A stretch of 64,000 nt of DNA from Bacteroidota bacterium (GTDB lineage: Bacteria > Bacteroidota > Ignavibacteria > Kapaibacteriales > HRBIN21): assembly GCA_030550395.1 (NCBI GenBank), contig JAUQPL010000007.1, positions 36,092-100,091 on the forward strand. The letters run 5' to 3'. Below the pieces are notes generated by a model that did not search any database, was not told the DNA's origin, and saw nothing but the letters and a program-made list of their open reading frames with translations. Within the stretch, counting starts at the first letter, position 1. Every line of letters begins with the position of its first letter. Below, one piece after another: positions 25,978 to 33,366 of this stretch. Position numbers and translations under genes: made by a program.

Positions 25978-26799
25978 TTAGCCATTTGTGTTGTCAGGAT
26001 GAGAGGCAGATTCCTCCTGGCACTTAGCTTCTTCCCAGAGGGCGTCCATCTCTTTTAGAGAGAGCTCCGACAGCGGAGCCGGAGCATGTCGTTCGATATA
26101 TTGGAAGCGGCGGATGAACTTATCGTTTGCCGCCTGCAGGCACTCTTCGGCGTTGAGCCCTGCAAGGCGGGCAGCATTGACCAGGGCGAAGAGCAAATCG
26201 CCAAATTCCGCGGCGATTCGTGAGGAATCACGGCTATCCAAAGCGGACCGGAGTTCATGGAGTTCTTCGGCAACTTTGTGCCAGACCTCCTCGGGGGAGC
26301 TCCAATCAAAACCGACGCTGGCGGCTCGTTCTTGCAGGCGCTGTGCTCGTAGAAGAGCGGGTAAACTCGGTGGGATGCCCTCCAGGAGGGAGTTCCGCCC
26401 TTCGCGGAGCTTGAGCTGTTCCCACCGTTGCTTGACTTGCTGCGCATCTTCGGCAGGGGTAGAGCCGAAAACATGGGGATGGCGATGGACAAGCTTTGCA
26501 CTCTCGTGAGCGATCACAGTGCTCAAACGGAATTTCCCAGACTCTTCAGCAATGGCACTGTGCATGAGCACGTGCAGCAATAGGTCACCCAGCTCTCGAG
26601 CAAGCTCGGCTGTATCCCCACGGCGGATGGCTTCCACTGTTTCATAAGCTTCCTCAATCAGGAGTGGAGCGATGGAAGCATGGGTCTGTTGCCGATCCCA
26701 GGGACATTCCCGCCGTAGTAGGCGAACGATGTCCCAGAGGGCACGAAACTGTTCAATTGGGTCGTCTGGGTCGCATGGTTTCGGTACTGGATGAGGCAT
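25978..26799 (-). CDS. mazG: Nucleoside triphosphate pyrophosphohydrolase MazG
   Basis: MazG cleaves NTPs/dNTPs to monophosphates and pyrophosphate and clears aberrant nucleotides. The 273-aa protein has two MazG repeats. The first has CPWDRQQTHASIAPLLIEEAYE and ELGDLLLHVLMH, which supply the EEXXE and EXXD metal-binding patterns; the second has KVAEELHEL and EFGDLLFALVN. I use the ATG at 26799 (MPHPVPK); a TTG at 26826 is also in frame. A near-consensus promoter octamer TATTTTCG lies at 26832-26839 on this strand. Confidence 0.93.
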   Translation of the reverse strand: MPHPVPKPCDPDDPIEQFRALWDIVRLLRRECPWDRQQTHASIAPLLIEEAYETVEAIRRGDTAELARELGDLLLHVLMHSAIAEESGKFRLSTVIAHESAKLVHRHPHVFGSTPAEDAQQVKQRWEQLKLREGRNSLLEGIPPSLPALLRAQRLQERAASVGFDWSSPEEVWHKVAEELHELRSALDSRDSSRIAAEFGDLLFALVNAARLAGLNAEECLQAANDKFIRRFQYIERHAPAPLSELSLKEMDALWEEAKCQEESASHPDNTNG

Positions 26800-26831
26800 T
26801 CGAATGCCAGCTCGAGTTTGGCACAATGGTA

Positions 26832-26839
26832 CGAAAATA
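26832..26839 (-). promoter_or_regulatory. Near-consensus promoter element TATTTTCG of mazG
   Basis: On the minus strand the octamer differs from TAnnTTTG by one base. It sits 32 bases before the mazG ATG, in the 96-base divergent gap with bamD. The evidence is weaker than for the exact matches. Confidence 0.35.
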
Positions 26840-26880
26840 CGGCGTTGGGTGTGCTAAGGGACACGACAGCGGGAAAGGAG

Positions 26881-26888
26881 TAATTTTG
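26881..26888 (+). promoter_or_regulatory. TAATTTTG promoter (-7) element of the bamD operon
   Basis: This is an exact TAnnTTTG match that ends only 7 bases before the bamD ATG. With a start of transcription some 4-7 bases after the element, the mRNA would be leaderless or nearly so. No TTG box is seen 17-23 bases upstream. Confidence 0.55.
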
Positions 26889-26895
26889 CAGTGCC

Positions 26896-27651
26896 ATGCC
26901 GCTTATTGTGTGCATTGCAGGATTGTGCTTTCTTGCCGCTTGTGCGGGGATTCCAGAGCCGGATGCCCGGGACGCAGAAGCTCTCTATCGGGCAGCCCTG
27001 CTGGCCTATGAGCGCAAGGAAGATGAGCTTGCCCAGAAATGGTTAGAGCTGCTGCGCACCCAACATCCTACCAGTCCGCATGCCGATGATGCCCTGTTTT
27101 TGTTAGCAGAACTGCGCTTCCGGCGAGGGGAGTATCTCATGGCGGCTTTCCATTATCAGCAGTTGCGTCAGGTATTCCCACAGAGTCCGTACGCCCGACA
27201 GGCCCTCTATAAGACCGGGCTGGCATACGAAGCTCTGTCGCCCCCGTACGACCGGGATCAGGAATACACTCATAAAGCCTTGCAGGCGCTGGCGGAGTTT
27301 CGTCAGCTCTATCCCAGTGACTCCTTGCTGCCGGAGATAGAACGGCGGATACGGCAATTGCGGAATAAGCTTGCACAACGGGAATATAGCATTGCCCAAC
27401 TGTATCGGAAGCTGAACAGTCCAGAGTCTGCGCTCATCTATTACGACGCCCTTCTGGAGCAGTATGCGGATACAGATTTTGTGGAGCTGGCCTATGTTGG
27501 GAAAATTCAAGTGCTGATTGCGCTACAGCGCTGGCGGGAGGCGCAACAGCTCATTGAGCTTTACCGGCGGATATTTCCGGATGGAAGGCAGCGGAAGGTA
27601 GTAGAAGCATTAGCCATGAATCTCAACCATGAACGAGGAGCCACTCCATAA
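26896..27651 (+). CDS. bamD: Outer-membrane assembly lipoprotein BamD
   Basis: BamD is the essential lipoprotein partner of BamA in outer-membrane protein insertion. The 251-aa protein has a lipoprotein signal with lipobox LAAC (C16). TPR repeats follow, including ALYRAALLAYERKEDELAQKW and ADDALFLLAELRFRRGEYLMAAFHYQQLRQVFPQSPYARQA, spelled here over consecutive helices; the FPQSPYA sequence is typical of BamD. It is the first gene of a five-gene plus-strand unit and appears to lack a normal leader. The 3' end overlaps the next gene by 23 bases. Confidence 0.9.
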   Translation: MPLIVCIAGLCFLAACAGIPEPDARDAEALYRAALLAYERKEDELAQKWLELLRTQHPTSPHADDALFLLAELRFRRGEYLMAAFHYQQLRQVFPQSPYARQALYKTGLAYEALSPPYDRDQEYTHKALQALAEFRQLYPSDSLLPEIERRIRQLRNKLAQREYSIAQLYRKLNSPESALIYYDALLEQYADTDFVELAYVGKIQVLIALQRWREAQQLIELYRRIFPDGRQRKVVEALAMNLNHERGATP

Positions 27652-28177
27652 GCTGGCGGGTAAACCCCCTTCGGCATCTGCAGTGGAAATGGTGCACTTG
27701 GTGCTTCCCAACCATGCAAACCAGCTGGGGAATCTGCTTGGAGGGCAGCTCATGCAATGGATGGATATTGCGGCTGCTTTAGTTGCTATGCGCCATGCTG
27801 GCAAGGTGTGTGTGACAGCAGCCGTTGACAGCATCAGCTTTTTGGAGCCGATTCGGGTTGGACATATCGTCCACATCCTTGCTTCCGTTAACCGAGCTTT
27901 TCGGACCTCTCTGGAGGTTGGAGTCAAGGTCTTCCGGGAGGACCCTATTAATGGGACACGGACGCATGCAGCATCGGCATACTTGACTTTTGTGGCCATA
28001 GACCAGTACGGTAAACCGTTACCTGTCCCTCCGGTAGAGCCGCAGACAGCGGAAGAGTGGCGTCGCTGGCGTGAGGCAGAATTACGCCGCCAGCAACGGC
28101 TCCACCAACGCGAGCTCCTGCGCCAACTACGACAGCATCCCAGTGAAGATGTCCCACAACAATTTCTTCAGCAATGA
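27629..28177 (+). CDS. Acyl-CoA thioesterase (YciA/BACH-type hotdog)
   Basis: The 182-aa protein has one hotdog domain with the YciA/BACH hallmarks MVHLVLPNHANQLGNLLGG and GQLMQWMDIAAALVA, which hold the catalytic Asn/Asp, then VDSISFLEPIRVGHIV and THAASAYLTFVAID. It hydrolyses acyl-CoAs in the cytoplasm. The last 45 residues are charged and helical (RRWREAELRRQQRLHQREL), an extension beyond the domain. It overlaps bamD upstream and the barrel gene downstream (ATGATG over the TGA), so translation is coupled. Confidence 0.88.
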   Translation: MNEEPLHKLAGKPPSASAVEMVHLVLPNHANQLGNLLGGQLMQWMDIAAALVAMRHAGKVCVTAAVDSISFLEPIRVGHIVHILASVNRAFRTSLEVGVKVFREDPINGTRTHAASAYLTFVAIDQYGKPLPVPPVEPQTAEEWRRWREAELRRQQRLHQRELLRQLRQHPSEDVPQQFLQQ

Positions 28178-28872
28178 TGGGCCGAACCGTACTCTTCAGT
28201 GCCATTGCTCTGCTTGTGGTCACAAGGGCTTCCGCTCAGTTTATCTACCGCTTTGCGGCTGGTGCGGGAGTTCATCCCAAGTTCGGTATCAACGCAGGCG
28301 AGATTCCCCCGGGCACAAAAACAGGTGTTGGATTTACGGGAGTGCCCGATATATGGGCACAGGGTATCTTGCCGCTAGACCGCTACGGTGAAATCAGCGT
28401 TGGGCTGGATATTGGCTACACAAGCCATGCCTTCATTACCAAGCCGGGTGATGCAGACACCACCCACGAGGGTAATACCTTCACACAGCATTACCGCTAC
28501 CTGGGCATTGCTCCGATGTTCTATCTGAACGTGCTAGGACTTGGACTTAACATCGGGGTCCCGTTGGGGGGAACGCTCAAGAATCAGCGGGGTGACGTGG
28601 AAAAGAGTGTTTCTACGTCGGATATCGGGGCGTTGGTAGAGCTGCGTTTGGGTATCTCGGCTCCATTGGTGAAGGACCCGAAGAGCGGGCGACTCAACTT
28701 CCAGCTGTTTGCCTCTTATGGGCTCACAAAATTGCCAGTGAAGTCGTATGAGCTAATACGACTTGGACCGAACCCGCCGGTACCAGAGCGATATGCTCCA
28801 CGGATAGCCGCTTTGGCGCTGGGCTTGAGCTATCATTTCTTCTTCGGAGTGGAACGAGCGACGGTGGAGTGA
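28174..28872 (+). CDS. Outer-membrane beta-barrel protein
   Basis: The 232-aa protein has a signal peptide (MGRTVLFSAIALLVVTRASA) and a set of amphipathic strands with many Gly and aromatic residues (FIYRFAAGAGVHP, GEISVGLDIGYTSHAF, IAALALGLSYHFFFG). This is the pattern of the OmpA-like or 'outer membrane protein beta-barrel' families of the FCB group. I cannot assign a function. It is co-transcribed with bamD and aspartokinase; its stop is 7 bases before the aspartokinase start. Confidence 0.7.
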   Translation: MMGRTVLFSAIALLVVTRASAQFIYRFAAGAGVHPKFGINAGEIPPGTKTGVGFTGVPDIWAQGILPLDRYGEISVGLDIGYTSHAFITKPGDADTTHEGNTFTQHYRYLGIAPMFYLNVLGLGLNIGVPLGGTLKNQRGDVEKSVSTSDIGALVELRLGISAPLVKDPKSGRLNFQLFASYGLTKLPVKSYELIRLGPNPPVPERYAPRIAALALGLSYHFFFGVERATVE

Positions 28873-28879
28873 GAAAGCG

Positions 28880-30220
28880 GTGGCCTGCTCGGGGATTCGG
28901 GTTCACAAGCTTGGTGGAAGCGTTCTGACAGACGCAGCGGGTATTCAGCAGGCGTTGCAAGCGGTCATCACTGTCCAAGCGGAGTCGGCACTTATCGTTG
29001 TTTCTGCTTGCTCAGGTGTGACGGATACCCTTCAGGGGATAGCTCACCGCGCTGCTGCAGGGGATGCAGAGGGGGCACAACAGGCTTTGGAAGAACTTCT
29101 TGCACGGCATACGGAATACGCTCATCAGCTGCTACCAACCTCGGCGTGGGAAGAAGCGGAGAGAGCTCTTCAGAATTTGGCCGCACAGGCAATCCAGCTG
29201 TGTCGCGGGATTGTCTACCTCCGAGAGTTGACACCGCGAACCCAGGATGCTCTGCTTGCCTTCGGTGAGTTATTTGCCAGCCAGCTCATCGCCGATGCGC
29301 TTCGCTCCCTCCTTAGCGTCCCGGTACTCCTTGCAGATGCTCGGCGCTGGGTGGTGACGGATGCTACCTTTGGGCATGCTCGCCCACAGTGGGAAGCGGT
29401 ACAGCAGAGGGTGCAAACCTCCGAACTTCTGAGGCAGCTTCGGCATGGGGCTGTCGTTGTCACTCAGGGTTTTATAGGAGCAACCTCTGAGGGTGTGACG
29501 ACGACCTTAGGGCGTGGAGGTTCTGACTTCTCTGCTGCCCTTTTGGCTGCTGCCGTCGGTGCAGACGAACTCGTCATATGGAAGAATGTCCCTGGCATCT
29601 TCACGGCGGACCCCAGGATTGTATCGGAAGCCCAGTTGGTGCCTGTCATTTCAGCGGCGGAAATGCGGGAGCTGGCTCTGTCAGGGGCAAAGGTGCTCCA
29701 TCCGGATACAATTGAGCCGGCAGTCGCCCATGGTATTGGGGTCCGTATCCGAGGGGTCATACAGCCGGAGGTGGACGGAACTCGCATTGTGGCGCAGCGG
29801 AGGAGTGTCGCAGAGCCCTTGGCACTGGCCTGGTGTATGCCGTGTCGGGTTTGTCGGTGCCCCTCTGTGGAAGCACTGCAGCAGTGGCAGTCTTCGGTGT
29901 TCCTGGGGACTTTTTCCCGTGGGGGTGCCTTCATCGTGGTCCCCGATAGCTTGGACTCTATTCCCGAAGGATGTCAGGCATGGGGAGAGCCTCGAGTGCT
30001 GCTGTCAGTTATTGGTAGCGCTCCGGAGCGATGGGCGCTCCCGATGGTGGAACGTTTGCTGCGGGCATATCTCCCTTGTTCTGGTATGTGGTTGGGTGAT
30101 TCTCCGTATGCGCTGCGCTTCCTCGTACCTCAGGAGGTATGGCATGCGGCAGTCCAAGAGCTCCATGCCGAGTTGCTCCGCTACCGTGATCGGCAGCCAG
30201 TCGTTTGGGGAGCAGAGTAA
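28880..30220 (+). CDS. lysC: Aspartate kinase
   Basis: Aspartokinase starts the lysine/threonine/methionine pathway by phosphorylating aspartate. The 446-aa protein begins with GTG and has KLGGSV in place of the more usual KFGGTSV, then VVSACSGVTDTL, AFGELFASQLIA, GFIGATSEGVTTTLGRGGSDFSAALLA and VPGIFTADPRIV. These define the kinase domain to about residue 290; two ACT-like domains follow, which usually mediate feedback control. It is a monofunctional enzyme. DapB, a later step of the same pathway, is encoded at 53655. Confidence 0.93.
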   Translation: MACSGIRVHKLGGSVLTDAAGIQQALQAVITVQAESALIVVSACSGVTDTLQGIAHRAAAGDAEGAQQALEELLARHTEYAHQLLPTSAWEEAERALQNLAAQAIQLCRGIVYLRELTPRTQDALLAFGELFASQLIADALRSLLSVPVLLADARRWVVTDATFGHARPQWEAVQQRVQTSELLRQLRHGAVVVTQGFIGATSEGVTTTLGRGGSDFSAALLAAAVGADELVIWKNVPGIFTADPRIVSEAQLVPVISAAEMRELALSGAKVLHPDTIEPAVAHGIGVRIRGVIQPEVDGTRIVAQRRSVAEPLALAWCMPCRVCRCPSVEALQQWQSSVFLGTFSRGGAFIVVPDSLDSIPEGCQAWGEPRVLLSVIGSAPERWALPMVERLLRAYLPCSGMWLGDSPYALRFLVPQEVWHAAVQELHAELLRYRDRQPVVWGAE

Positions 30221-30229
30221 GGCGACTCT

Positions 30230-32023
30230 ATGGTAGATGGAGAGCTCCACACGGATGGCAGAGAGGAGGACGAGCGGAAGTTAGATTGGCAGCTTGTACG
30301 ACGCCTCTTTCTCTTCGTGCGCCCATACAAGGGCTGGCTTGCTGTAGCACTGGGTATGGCGGTGCTCAGTGCGGTTATGGCTCCTGCGCGTCCTTATCTC
30401 AGCAAACTGGCCATTGACCATGCCGTTACAGCCCAGTCGTGGCAGACGTTTGTCGGTTTCATTGTTGCCATCGTTGTTCTCATCCTTGTCTACGCCGCTC
30501 TTCAGTATGGCTTGAGTTATCTCCTACAGTGGATTGGGCAGCGGGCACTGTTTGCCGTGCGTATGCAGGTCTACGAGCACATTCTTCGGTTGTCACTCCG
30601 CTTCTACGATACAACACCCATTGGACGCTTGGTGACGCGGACGACCAATGACGTGGAGGGGTTGCAAGAGTTCTTCTCCTCTGGCTTGGTCCTGCTCATT
30701 GCCGATGTTCTCCTCCTTGGATGTATCATTGGCTTTATGGTGTGGACGGACTGGCGCCTGGCGTTGCTGACATTGGCGGTACTGCCGCTTCTTGTAGTGG
30801 CAAGCCTTGTCTTCCGAGCGAAGGTCCGAGTGGTCTATCGCCAAATTCGGCAGCAGCTGGCACGGTTGAATGCATTCCTCAGTGAGCATCTCAGTGGTAT
30901 CATGACTGTACAGCTTTTCCGGCAGCATGAGGCGCAGTTCCGTCGTTTTGAGCGGCTCAACCGTGGGTATCTCCAGCTCCAGAGGCGTTCTGTATTCTAC
31001 TACGCCGTCTTCTTCCCGACCGTGGATGTCCTATGGGCACTGGCTCTTGTGTTGCTTCTCTGGTACGCCGCTGGTGCTTTGGGGGTGGGGGCAATGAGTG
31101 TGGGGACCCTCATCGCTTTCATGCAGTATGTTGAAATGTTCTTCCGTCCGATTCGGGACCTAACCGAACGCTACAATATCCTCCAGACAGCGCTGGCATC
31201 GGCGGAGCGCATTTTCGGGATTCTCAACCTTCGGGATACCATTCCGGACCACCCGCAAGCGGTTCCAATGCCACCTCTACGCTCGGGCATAGAGTTCTGT
31301 CGCGTAAGCTTCAGCTATGACGGCGTCACACCAGTGCTTCAGGAGGTCTCCTTCCGTGTGCGCAAAGGGGAGCTAGTGGCACTGGTTGGGGCCACAGGGG
31401 CAGGGAAAAGTTCGCTCATGGGCCTGCTGTGCCGTTTCTACCAGTTCCAACAGGGGGATATTCTGATTGATGGGCGCAGCATTCGGGAGTTGGAGCAAAA
31501 CAGCCTGCGGCAACGGATTGCCCTTGTATTGCAGGAGGACGTGCTCTTTTCGCGAACTGTCTTGGACAACATCATCTTCGGGCGCTCGGGGCTCGGGGAG
31601 GCGGAGGTGCGTCAAGCTCTCTATCGGCTTGGGTTGGATTCCCTGCTCCATCGCTTGCCCGAAGGGCTGGCGACGGTGGTCGGCGAGAGAGGTGTGAATC
31701 TCTCTGCCGGTGAACGGCAACTCATCGCCCTCTGCCGAGCTTTCGTGGGGCAAGCCGATATCATCGTATTGGATGAGCCAACGGCACATATGGATTCCGA
31801 AACGGAACGGTTGCTCGAACGCGCCATAGATGTGCTGCGTCAGGAAGGGCGAACCTGTATTGTCATCGCTCATCGCTTGGCAACAGTCCGGCGGGCAGAT
31901 CGGATTGTAGTGCTCCACCACGGGAGGGTCCGTGAGATCGGGACTCACGAGGAGCTCTTAGCGCGCAAGGGCATCTATGCCCGACTTTACCAACTGCAGT
32001 ATGCACAGCTTTCCGAGGTGTGA
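30230..32023 (+). CDS. MsbA-like ABC exporter (fused membrane and ATPase domains)
   Basis: The 597-aa half-transporter has six membrane helices (residues 30-330) and an ATPase domain with Walker A GATGAGKSS, Q-loop VLQEDVLF, signature LSAGERQ, Walker B IIVLDEPTAH and H-loop VIAHRL. The signature is LSAGE rather than LSGGQ. It works as a dimer to export lipids, glycolipids or drugs; the substrate is not known. It begins 9 bases after aspartokinase and ends 2 bases before the convergent mltG gene. Confidence 0.92.
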   Translation: MVDGELHTDGREEDERKLDWQLVRRLFLFVRPYKGWLAVALGMAVLSAVMAPARPYLSKLAIDHAVTAQSWQTFVGFIVAIVVLILVYAALQYGLSYLLQWIGQRALFAVRMQVYEHILRLSLRFYDTTPIGRLVTRTTNDVEGLQEFFSSGLVLLIADVLLLGCIIGFMVWTDWRLALLTLAVLPLLVVASLVFRAKVRVVYRQIRQQLARLNAFLSEHLSGIMTVQLFRQHEAQFRRFERLNRGYLQLQRRSVFYYAVFFPTVDVLWALALVLLLWYAAGALGVGAMSVGTLIAFMQYVEMFFRPIRDLTERYNILQTALASAERIFGILNLRDTIPDHPQAVPMPPLRSGIEFCRVSFSYDGVTPVLQEVSFRVRKGELVALVGATGAGKSSLMGLLCRFYQFQQGDILIDGRSIRELEQNSLRQRIALVLQEDVLFSRTVLDNIIFGRSGLGEAEVRQALYRLGLDSLLHRLPEGLATVVGERGVNLSAGERQLIALCRAFVGQADIIVLDEPTAHMDSETERLLERAIDVLRQEGRTCIVIAHRLATVRRADRIVVLHHGRVREIGTHEELLARKGIYARLYQLQYAQLSEV

Positions 32024-32025
32024 CC

Positions 32026-33033
32026 TTACGGTCTAAGCTGCCGCTGTAGGGCCACAAGCTTTCGATGTTCCCGATATGTTTGGGAGAAGGCGTGGCGGTA
32101 TGAACCATCGCGCAGGAGGACGAAGTAGAGATACTGGTGCTCTTCCGGCTCTAGTGCAGCGGCGATGGCATCAGCGCTGGGATTGTTGATTGGCCCAGGA
32201 GGCAGACCGTGCGTGGTGTAAGTATTGTACGGGTGAGGTGTCGAGAGATCTGCTCTGGTAAGGGCGTGACCGGGTTTGCCGAGTGCATAAGCGACAGTGG
32301 GATCGGCTTGCAGGGGCATGCCCCGGCGGAGTCGGTTCCAGAATACGCCACTTACGCGACGACGCTCGTCTGCATGGGGAGTCTCCGCCTCAATGATAGA
32401 GGCTAATGTGAGGACCTCGTGGCGCGAAAGTCCCCGCTTCTGTGCTGCTTCGGCAAAACGTTCTTGCCAGAGCCGGTCTTGCTCTCGTAGGAGGCGTTCA
32501 AGAACATCTTCGGCGGGATGGCGCCAGAAGAGTTCGTAAGTCTCCGGCATCAAATACCCCTCAACAGATGCAACAGGGATACCTCGGGCACGAGTGAGGC
32601 TATCGGAGAACGCAAGAGAGACAAAGTCGGCGGAGTCAACGTTGGCCTCCCGTTGGAGTAATGAGGCAATTTGAACGATGGTCAACCCTTCGGGAATCGT
32701 CACCCGGATTCGCAAGACCTGCCGTCCGGTGAAAAGTGCCCGCAGGAGCTGCCAATACCGCTGCTCCGGTCCGAAGCGATACATCCCAGCGAAGACCCGA
32801 GAACCTGTGCCCCAAGCATAGAGAACCCCTATGCTTACAAAGAGCCAGGGCATGCGCAGATGGCAGTCGGAGGCGATCTGTGCCAAAGCTTCCCGTACAC
32901 TCTTGCCTGGTGCTACCCAGCACTCTCTCGGTTTGGGGACGGGAAGACATTGCCCAAGGTAGAGCACCACAGCGGCAGTGAGCCCCAGGGTACTCCCCAT
33001 CACGCCTATGCCCCATGCCCGGTACCGGCGCAT
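32026..33033 (-). CDS. mltG: Endolytic transglycosylase MltG
   Basis: MltG cuts nascent peptidoglycan strands at the membrane and helps to set their length. The 335-aa protein has an N-terminal membrane anchor (IGVMGSTLGLTAAVVLYL), a LysM-like part with TIPEGLTIVQIASLL, and the YceG catalytic domain. That domain carries LASIIEAET (the catalytic glutamate), GVFWNRLRRGMPLQADPTV, YNTYTTHGLPPGPINNPS and YLYFVLLRDGSYRHAFSQTYREH. The length and motifs are standard. It converges on the ABC exporter. Confidence 0.95.
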   Translation of the reverse strand: MRRYRAWGIGVMGSTLGLTAAVVLYLGQCLPVPKPRECWVAPGKSVREALAQIASDCHLRMPWLFVSIGVLYAWGTGSRVFAGMYRFGPEQRYWQLLRALFTGRQVLRIRVTIPEGLTIVQIASLLQREANVDSADFVSLAFSDSLTRARGIPVASVEGYLMPETYELFWRHPAEDVLERLLREQDRLWQERFAEAAQKRGLSRHEVLTLASIIEAETPHADERRRVSGVFWNRLRRGMPLQADPTVAYALGKPGHALTRADLSTPHPYNTYTTHGLPPGPINNPSADAIAAALEPEEHQYLYFVLLRDGSYRHAFSQTYREHRKLVALQRQLRP

Positions 33034-33122
33034 TGTGCTATGACACCTTCTTTACGGGCGTACAGACGAGGAGGGAGCCATTCAGATGGGGAATTCCCAC
33101 CGAGCAGGCGCAGTCTTTTCCG

Positions 33123-33130
33123 TAATTTCG
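33123..33130 (+). promoter_or_regulatory. Possible tRNA promoter element TAATTTCG
   Basis: One mismatch from TAnnTTTG, 10 bases before the tRNA-Ser start. The position fits a start of transcription close to the mature tRNA 5' end. Confidence 0.35.
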
Positions 33131-33140
33131 TATACCTGCC

Positions 33141-33230
33141 GGAAAGGTGCCGGAGTGGTCGAACGGGCTCGCCTGGAGAGCGAGTGTACCCCCACAAGGG
33201 GTACCGTGGGTTCGAATCCCACCCTTTCCG
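33141..33230 (+). tRNA. tRNA-Ser (anticodon GGA)
   Basis: The acceptor stem GGAAAGG pairs with CCTTTCC over 7 bp. The anticodon stem CTCGC/GCGAG encloses the loop CTGGAGA with anticodon GGA. There is a long class II variable arm (TACCCC/GGGGTA) and a T arm with TTCGAAT. The discriminator is G and CCA is not fully encoded. It lies 8 bases before tRNA-Lys. Confidence 0.97.
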
Positions 33231-33238
33231 CCGGAAGC

Positions 33239-33310
33239 GACCCCGTAGCTCAGTGGTAGAGCAACGGCCTTTTAAGCCGTGGGTCGCTGGTTCGATCCCA
33301 GCCGGGGTCA
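33239..33310 (+). tRNA. tRNA-Lys (anticodon TTT)
   Basis: The acceptor stem GACCCCG pairs with CGGGGTC. The anticodon stem ACGGC/GCCGT encloses CTTTTAA with anticodon TTT, and the T loop is TTCGATC. The length is 72 nt with discriminator A; CCA is not encoded. It is probably co-transcribed with tRNA-Ser(GGA). Confidence 0.97.
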
Positions 33311-33321
33311 CTGGACAAAAG

Positions 33322-33348
33322 AAGGGCGGTTTCCCAACCGCCCTTTTT
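33322..33348. terminator. Bidirectional intrinsic terminator after the tRNA pair
   Basis: A perfect 10-bp stem (AAGGGCGGTT with its complement) has a TCCC loop and is followed by TTTTT on the plus strand. It ends the tRNA transcript. On the minus strand it lies just after the stop of the T9SS cargo gene and is followed by a short T-rich stretch, so it may serve both directions. Confidence 0.9.
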
Positions 33349-33366
33349 CCGTTCGCCCTCGGCGTG